Origin: JANQQN01 sp964519665 | GTDB lineage: Bacteria; Myxococcota; Kuafuiibacteriia; Kuafuiibacteriales; Kuafuiibacteriaceae | DNA length: 64,000 bases | Direction: 5' to 3' | NCBI GenBank assembly: GCA_964519665.1 | Contig: CAZFIV010000006.1 | Span: 78,667 to 142,666, forward strand | Part shown: in pieces, positions 59,299-64,000 of the stretch | Layout: the number at the start of each line of letters is the position of its first letter | Numbering within the stretch: position 1 is the stretch's first letter | Translations under genes and position numbers: made by a program | The notes under the pieces: generated by a model | Told to the model about the DNA's origin: nothing | What the model saw: only the letters and a program-made list of their open reading frames with translations | The model's database searches: none

Positions 59299-60846
59299 GT
59301 GCACTTGATCGATCTGCTGGACGGGTCCGTCCGCAACTATCCGCACCGCTACGCCCTCAAAGGCGCCGGGGGCGATCTGACCTATGAACAGCTGGGAGCC
59401 GCCACCAACCGCGTCGCCCGCGCCTTCATCGACGCCGGCTTCGACCACGGAAGCCGTTTCGCCGTCCTCAGCCCCAACGACAGCCGCGCCTTCGTAGCGC
59501 TGATGGGCGGTCTGCGGGCTGGCGGCGCGTGGTGCAACATCAACCTGCGCAACGCGGTCGACGCGAACACCGCCATTTTGGGTGACGGCCAATGCGAGGT
59601 GCTGTTCTACCACTCGATGGTCTCCGAGCAGATTCCTCGGATCAAAGAAGGGGCGCCATCGCTCAAGCTGCTCATCTGCATCGACCAGCCCGACGCCCAC
59701 GGCCCGGCCCTCGACGACTGGATCGCCGCCCACGACGATGGCTTTCTCGATCGGGTCGTTCCGACCGGCGCGCTCGGCTTTCAAGGTTCGACCGGCGGCA
59801 CTACCGGCCGCTCGAAACTCACCCAAGCCGATAACAGCTGGCTCTACATGACGGTGCTCGCATGGGCGACGTGCTGGAAGTTCGACGCGCCGCCGGTCAA
59901 CCTGGCCATCGCGCCCATCACCCACGCCGGGGGCATCATCGCGATGGCGCAGTTCAACTTCGGCGGCACGACGATCATGATGGCCGCGCCCGATATCACC
60001 AAGATGCTGGAACTCATCCAGAACGAGCGGGTCACCACCCTCTTTCTGCCCCCGACGGTGATCTACCTTCTGCTCGCCCACCCTCAACTCGGTTCGTTCG
60101 ATACGTCGTCGCTCAAGTATGTGGTGTCGGCCGCCGCTCCCATCGCCCCCGAAAAGGTCGTCGAGGGCATCGAGAAGCTCGGCCCGGTCATGTGTCAGGC
60201 CTTTGGGCAGACCGAAGCCGGCTTTCCGCTCACGTGGATCGCACCCGAAGAGTGGGCCGAAGCCGCCCGCGACGAGACGAAGCGTCATCGACTCTCGTCA
60301 TGCGGGCGCCAGGTGCTCACCGCCCGGATCGAGGTCATCGACGTCGACGGCAAGCTGCTGGGCCCGAACGAGCTCGGCGAGATCGTGGTGCGCGGGCCAA
60401 CGACGATGCAGGCCTACCTCAACGACCCCAAAGCGACCGCCGAGATCCAGGCCCACGGCTGGCATCACACCGGCGATATCGGCTACCGCGACGAAGACGG
60501 CTACCTGTACATCAACGACCGTAAACGCGACCTGATCATCTCCGGCGGCTTCAATGTCTTCCCGTTCGAGGTCGAGCAGGTCATCCTGCAGCATCCGGCG
60601 GTGCAAGACGTGGCGGTGATCGGCGTTCCCCACGAGAAGTGGGGCGAAGCCGTGCACGCGGTCGTTCAGGTCAAAAAGGGCGCCGAGCTCGACGTCGAGG
60701 CGCTGATCGCGCTGTGCAAAGACAAGCTGGGCTCGGTCAAAGCCCCGAAGTCGGTCGACATCTGGGACGACCTGCCCCGAAGCGCCCCCGGCAAAATCCT
60801 CAAGCGCGAGATTCGGAAGAAGTACGGGCCCGAAAAGCCGGTCTGA
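59299..60846 (+). CDS. Acyl-CoA synthetase (AMP-binding, class I adenylate-forming)
   Basis: 515 residues from GTG 59299, with GGAAGGA 10 nt upstream. Adenylate-forming motifs: FQGSTGGTTGRSK (P-loop; the final Lys is kept), AFGQTEAG, HTGDIGYRDEDGYLYINDR, ISGGFNVFPFEVE and SAPGKILKREIR (catalytic Lys). Activates a fatty or other carboxylic acid as AMP ester then CoA thioester. Complete. Probably cotranscribed with the nitronate monooxygenase. Confidence 0.94.
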   Translation: MHLIDLLDGSVRNYPHRYALKGAGGDLTYEQLGAATNRVARAFIDAGFDHGSRFAVLSPNDSRAFVALMGGLRAGGAWCNINLRNAVDANTAILGDGQCEVLFYHSMVSEQIPRIKEGAPSLKLLICIDQPDAHGPALDDWIAAHDDGFLDRVVPTGALGFQGSTGGTTGRSKLTQADNSWLYMTVLAWATCWKFDAPPVNLAIAPITHAGGIIAMAQFNFGGTTIMMAAPDITKMLELIQNERVTTLFLPPTVIYLLLAHPQLGSFDTSSLKYVVSAAAPIAPEKVVEGIEKLGPVMCQAFGQTEAGFPLTWIAPEEWAEAARDETKRHRLSSCGRQVLTARIEVIDVDGKLLGPNELGEIVVRGPTTMQAYLNDPKATAEIQAHGWHHTGDIGYRDEDGYLYINDRKRDLIISGGFNVFPFEVEQVILQHPAVQDVAVIGVPHEKWGEAVHAVVQVKKGAELDVEALIALCKDKLGSVKAPKSVDIWDDLPRSAPGKILKREIRKKYGPEKPV

Positions 60847-60891
60847 CCCGCCCGCCGACCGAGCCTTTTCGGTAGCGCTCGTCCAGGGCGA

Positions 60892-61689
60892 ATGCCACCC
60901 TGCCGCATGGTCGACTGGAATGCGCTGACCCTCACGGCGGACCATCGCCCGTTCCCAATGCCCAAGCGGCCATGGATCATGACCATGAGCTGGGAGAAGC
61001 TCTTGTTCGCCCACGTTCGGGTCGATCCGAGCGTCTTGAGGGCGCTCGTTCCCACTGGGCTGCAACTCGACCTGTTCGAGGGTGACGCCTGGGTGGGGAT
61101 CGTACCTTTCGACATGCGGCGAATCGGCCCCCGCGGCCTCAACCGGCTCCCGTGGCTGTCGCACTTCCCCGAACTCAACCTGCGCACATACGTACGGGCC
61201 GAAGGGAAACCGGGGGTGTTCTTTTTCAGTCTCGACGCCACGAACTGGGCGGCGGTCATCGGCGCCCGGATCGGCTTTCACCTGCCGTACTTTTGGGCCC
61301 GCATCCGCTGGCGCCAAGACGGCGAGCGCATCGCCTACCAGAGTCGGCGGCGGGTCGGCCGCCCGGCCGAGTTCAGGGGCACGTACGCGCCGACCGGGCC
61401 CGTGTATCGAGCCGAGCCCGACAGCCTCGACGCGTTTCTCACCGAGCGCTACTGCCTGTACGCGGCAGATCGCCGGGGTCGAGTCTATCGGGGCCACGTC
61501 CACCACGTGCCGTGGCCGCTCCAGCCGGCCGAAGCCACCCTCGAGACCAACACGCTGCTCGACGGGTGGGGACTCGAGGCGAAAGACAACACGCTGCTCC
61601 TGCACTACGTCGAGCGGATCGACGTCGTCGCCTGGTGGAACGAACGGGTCGGCGGCCGCGACGCGATGGCCGAGCGCTCTACTGAATGA
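60892..61689 (+). CDS. DUF2071 (YqjF-like) protein
   Basis: 265 residues. Hallmarks: WEKLLFAHVRVDPSVLRALVP, GDAWVGIVPFDMRRI, ELNLRTYVR, GVFFFSLDATN and a C-terminal LLHYVERIDVVAWW. Acetoacetate-decarboxylase-like fold by family. Function unknown. An ATG at 60907 is an equally possible start. Overlaps the convergent DUF547 gene by 11 bp. Confidence 0.88.
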   Translation: MPPCRMVDWNALTLTADHRPFPMPKRPWIMTMSWEKLLFAHVRVDPSVLRALVPTGLQLDLFEGDAWVGIVPFDMRRIGPRGLNRLPWLSHFPELNLRTYVRAEGKPGVFFFSLDATNWAAVIGARIGFHLPYFWARIRWRQDGERIAYQSRRRVGRPAEFRGTYAPTGPVYRAEPDSLDAFLTERYCLYAADRRGRVYRGHVHHVPWPLQPAEATLETNTLLDGWGLEAKDNTLLLHYVERIDVVAWWNERVGGRDAMAERSTE

Positions 61690-62872
61690 CTTCCGCCGAC
61701 CTTCCGTCGAAAGGTCCGTCCTCGATATCGACTCGCTTTTCGAGCAACCCGCGAAGCTTGAGGATGAAGAGCTTGCGGGCGATCTCGGCCTGCGCGAGAC
61801 GGACGTTGCTGGTGGGCGCGGCGATCGGAAGATCGGGGCCGAACGCCACGAACAATCGATTGGTGAAGACCGAAAAGCCATCGATCCGCGAAAACGAGGC
61901 CTGGGGAGCGCCGCCGATCAAATCGGCGGTGCGGTCTTCACGGCGCGCAAACTCGACTCCATCGGTTCGGGCCAAGACGTCGCGGACCGCGGAACCCGCG
62001 AACTGGGAGAGGTGCTCGCGAAAGTCCACCGGCCAATTCGGAAACAACTGGTCTTTGGCGTCGCGATACAGGGGCGACACCCGCAACCGGCCGCGCCGCC
62101 GGTCGACCCCGCGGAGCGCGTTGACGAACTCGCGAGCGTTCGCGTCGAGGCCGCTGTTCAGGTTCGACGCCCGCCACGCGCGCGGGAGCAGGTTCGGACT
62201 CGCCAGGTCGCCGTGAAAGAACCCATACATGACCCGCGGGTCGGTCCAATACCGCTGGACGATATTCTCTCGAATGTCGCGCAGCGACAGTGGCACCCCG
62301 TTGATGGTGACGACGTGCGCTTCGTGCAGCGGGACGTCGTCGGGGCCGATCTCGAGCTTGGCGGGCCGGCGCACGGGATAATGTTTGGCGATCTCGGTCA
62401 CCACGATGAGGTTGTGAAGATTGAACCAGTACGCCAGCTGCTCGTTGCGAGGCAGCTGCGTGATGTCGACTTGGTCGGCCGTGCGGATGAGCGCGTCGGT
62501 GTACAGCTTCAGAATCTCGGTGCCTTCGTCGCCCAGCCGAGAGAACGTGACCTTGTTGCCCTCGGTCCGCAGGGGCGAGGAATTCGCGCGCAAGATGCGC
62601 GTCCCGGTGATCTGCGAGACCGGTGGCATGCGCTTGCGCAGCGACATCCCGGTGTCGATGACGATGCGGTTGAGGATGACGTCGAGCGGCCCGTAGTCGA
62701 TCCATGACCCGATCGCGGGCGGGCGAGGCTTGAAGACCGACCAATCTCGAGAGGCCGACTTCAACGCTGGTGCGATACGAGCGCTCGGCTGCGACCCCGC
62801 GCATCCCACCAAAGACGACACGAAGAACCATCCTACGAGGGTCATGAACGTTCGACTGAGCAACTTGGTCAT
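61679..62872 (-). CDS. DUF547 family lipoprotein
   Basis: About 397 residues from ATG 62872, with GAGGAGG at 7 nt. Signal peptide and lipobox SLVG-C, then a long variable region and the DUF547 core: NEQLAYWFNLHNLIVV, VTINGVPLSLRDIREN, MYGFFHGDLASPNL and NAREFVNALRGV. The His in the FFHGD segment and Cys/His-type papain-like arrangement are proposed for the family; no activity is established. Outer-membrane or periplasmic by lipobox. Confidence 0.85.
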   Translation of the reverse strand: MTKLLSRTFMTLVGWFFVSSLVGCAGSQPSARIAPALKSASRDWSVFKPRPPAIGSWIDYGPLDVILNRIVIDTGMSLRKRMPPVSQITGTRILRANSSPLRTEGNKVTFSRLGDEGTEILKLYTDALIRTADQVDITQLPRNEQLAYWFNLHNLIVVTEIAKHYPVRRPAKLEIGPDDVPLHEAHVVTINGVPLSLRDIRENIVQRYWTDPRVMYGFFHGDLASPNLLPRAWRASNLNSGLDANAREFVNALRGVDRRRGRLRVSPLYRDAKDQLFPNWPVDFREHLSQFAGSAVRDVLARTDGVEFARREDRTADLIGGAPQASFSRIDGFSVFTNRLFVAFGPDLPIAAPTSNVRLAQAEIARKLFILKLRGLLEKRVDIEDGPFDGRSAEVIQ

Positions 62873-63004
62873 CTCGCCTCCTCGCCGTTCAACACGGCCC
62901 GCGAACTGCACGCTTTAGATATACCATCGGTAAGCAACTCATCGGCGGTCGAAATTCCAGGCACCGCGATGGCGCTGCACCCCGCCTGCCATGCTCCTAC
63001 GCCG

Positions 63005-63290
63005 ATGGAGCACAACACGCCCGAAGACGAGCTTAACGCGTTGTACGATGAGTACTGCCACTCCGACATGCAGCGCCGGGACTTTCTGTCCCGCGCGGCC
63101 GCGATCGGCATGATCGGCGGAATGACGGGATGCGCAGCCGGTCAATCCATGTTGCCAGACTACTCGAAGACCGAGACGGTGTCCTTCACCGACCCCCGCA
63201 TCCGGCCGCCCTACGTCACCTACGACTCACCCGGGGGAAACGCCGCCCAAAATGCGCGGCTATCTCGTCGCTCCGAAAGGAGGAACCGTC
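63005..63290 (+). pseudogene. Truncated dienelactone-hydrolase-like gene (N-terminus only)
   Basis: Begins MEHNTPEDELNALYDEY, then a Tat-type signal (MQRRDFLSRAAAIGMIGG) with a lipobox-like TGC, then SFTDPRIRPPYVTYDSPGGN. At about 63240-63250 the frame breaks; the next frame continues with KMRGYLVAPKGG, the expected next step of secreted dienelactone hydrolases, and then homology stops at about 63290 where unrelated debris begins. The alpha/beta hydrolase body with its catalytic Cys/Asp/His is missing. Confidence 0.65.
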
Positions 63291-63319
63291 ACCGTGCGCC
63301 ACCGCAGAGAGCACGGCGA

Positions 63320-63475
63320 GCTCGGGCGAGACATGCGCTAGGCCCTCGGCTTTGCCTTGCGCGACATAGGCTTTCGCAAAATCGCTGACGTACTCGTAGT
63401 TGCTGCTGCGTGCCATCCGCTCGAGCGCCCATCGGGCGGCAGGAAGCGCGGCAGGAATCGGAGCAGAGGCTCCGA
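63320..63475 (-). pseudogene. Rpn/PD-(D/E)XK transposase-like fragment A
   Basis: On the minus strand: PAALPAARWALERM then SSNYEYVSDFAKAYVAQGKA, which resembles the mid/C-terminal region of Rpn-type recombination-promoting nuclease or transposase-associated proteins. No start, no nuclease core. Fragment only. Confidence 0.45.
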
Positions 63476-63616
63476 CGCATGTTACCCAGCATGTGCGAGG
63501 CGCTCGACATCCCGGTCACGCCGGAACGAGCCACGCACATCCAGCGGGCGAGCCTCGAAGCGCTCGAACGACTGAGCGAACAGGTCCTGCGAGATCGCCG
63601 CTGGCCCGACCGCTAG
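63430..63616 (+). pseudogene. Rpn-like C-terminal fragment B, inverted relative to fragment A
   Basis: On the plus strand: RQEARQESEQRLRRMLPSMC, EALDIPVTPERATHIQ and LEQ-like LEALERLSEQVLRDRRWPD, ending in a stop. It matches the expected C-terminus that should follow fragment A, but on the opposite strand. Suggests an inversion within a decayed gene. Confidence 0.45.
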
Positions 63617-63677
63617 CGAGCAGTCCTGTGCGATGGGTCCCGATACTGAAACGAAGGCTACCTGGCGTTGCCGCGGC

Positions 63678-63715
63678 TGACCTTCGGACCCCGCTGAAGC
63701 GGTGACCGAAGGTCA
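63678..63715. repeat. Inverted repeat (10-bp arms)
   Basis: TGACCTTCGG (63678-63687) and CCGAAGGTCA (63706-63715), with a further small CGCT/AGCG stem inside the loop. Hairpin of unknown role in the debris region. Confidence 0.7.
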
Positions 63716-63766
63716 ATTTGGCTTGCACGAGCGGCGTCGCTACAGTAGAATCTAGGATAGGAGGCG

Positions 63767-63814
63767 ATTCGAACAGTGCGCACGCCGGCAAGCCGTCCTG
63801 CGCACTGTTCGAAT
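63767..63814. repeat. Perfect 16-bp inverted repeat
   Basis: ATTCGAACAGTGCGCA (63767-63782) and its exact reverse complement (63799-63814) around a 16-nt GC-rich loop. No gene stops here, so a terminator is not the obvious reading; recombination site, small-RNA hairpin or mobile-element end are alternatives. Confidence 0.8.
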
Positions 63815-63947
63815 AACGTCGCATCGTGAGCGGAGTGTTGCGGTCGGAGGTTTGAAACGCGAAGAAACGGCAATCCGTGCCCCATGAAGTTGATCGAGGG
63901 CCGACCAGAAACCAGCATGTAAGGAAACAGCATACAGAACTAGTCTG

Positions 63948-64000
63948 ATCGGGTCGCCGGGGCGGTTGCCCGCCCCGGCGCCCACACCACCGTGCGTACG
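63948..64000 (-). mobile_element. Group II intron 3' end (probable), continuing beyond the window
   Basis: Read on the minus strand, the last 53 bp give a CGTACGCACGGTGG stretch, then a perfect 11-bp GC hairpin with a GCAA tetraloop (63955-63980), then GACCCGAT. This matches the distal domains and 3' terminus typical of bacterial group II introns with LtrA-type reverse transcriptases. The body of the intron would lie outside the window, so the call rests on a short sequence. Confidence 0.5.

Noticed and set aside
63410..63616. Intact 68-residue gene in the debris region
   Set aside because: It has a start and stop, but its sequence resembles only the C-terminal tail of Rpn-like proteins, so I list it as a fragment rather than a gene.

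Overview
The window is a high-GC, single-copy bacterial chromosome segment with one 100-N scaffold gap at 52959-53058, so it probably comes from a draft or metagenome-assembled genome. Secreted lipoproteins with an acidic or Asn-rich linker after the lipobox Cys, a Cys-rich GDDGCGGECGTC-type module, a Tat-exported molybdo-hydroxylase, CHAD and TIR-NB-ARC proteins and a class I-like HMG-CoA reductase together suggest a Myxococcota/Bradymonadales-like (former Deltaproteobacteria) organism. Na+-NQR, an SSS symporter and beta-glucan hydrolases fit a marine or saline habitat. The taxonomic call is an inference from gene style, not from a marker gene.

Layout. 1-4 kb: the end of an MMPL transporter, a GT-B-like protein and a class III aminotransferase, packed as an operon. 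4-10 kb: a giant repeat lipoprotein (minus strand) divergent from a GH16 beta-glucanase lipoprotein. 10.4-13 kb: a two-subunit molybdenum hydroxylase (IorAB type). 13-16.1 kb, minus strand: a DUF2784 protein, a short NeuB-family synthase and a cytidylyltransferase-SDR fusion for a nonulosonate-like sugar. 16.6-23.9 kb: a complete nqrABCDEF-apbE-nqrM operon encoding the sodium pump, its flavin transferase and its maturation factor. 24-26.4 kb: a zinc metalloprotease lipoprotein.

26.5-32 kb, minus strand, is the most unusual part. A tightly overlapped operon encodes a 54-residue ribbon-helix-helix protein, a CHAD protein with a CYTH-like N-terminus, a ParA ATPase and a Nudix hydrolase. It is preceded by a perfect 26-bp palindrome. 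Upstream and collinear lie a zeta-toxin-like kinase, a small acidic protein whose start lies inside the kinase gene, and a 115-residue helical protein. I read the four-gene core as a candidate ParA-driven positioning or segregation system for polyphosphate granules.

32-40 kb: HMG-CoA reductase, two thioredoxin-fold proteins, a small lipoprotein, an S9 peptidase, a membrane protein with a SecD-like head domain and another membrane protein. 41-51 kb: a ROK regulator with a recognisable promoter/operator, a 1,679-residue BIG2/beta-sandwich lipoprotein, a sugar:Na+ symporter and a GH30 enzyme, which looks like a beta-glucoside/beta-glucan uptake locus. 51-53.3 kb: a TIR-NB-ARC-TPR protein whose TPR array broke the assembly. 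53.3-63 kb: a broken hydrolase, an acyl-CoA-dehydrogenase-like protein, an SDR, two tandem GH17 enzymes, a nitronate monooxygenase, an acyl-CoA synthetase, a DUF2071 and a DUF547 protein. 63-64 kb: gene debris (a decayed dienelactone hydrolase, inverted Rpn-like fragments, long inverted repeats) ending in what looks like the 3' end of a group II intron. No tRNA, rRNA or CRISPR array was seen.
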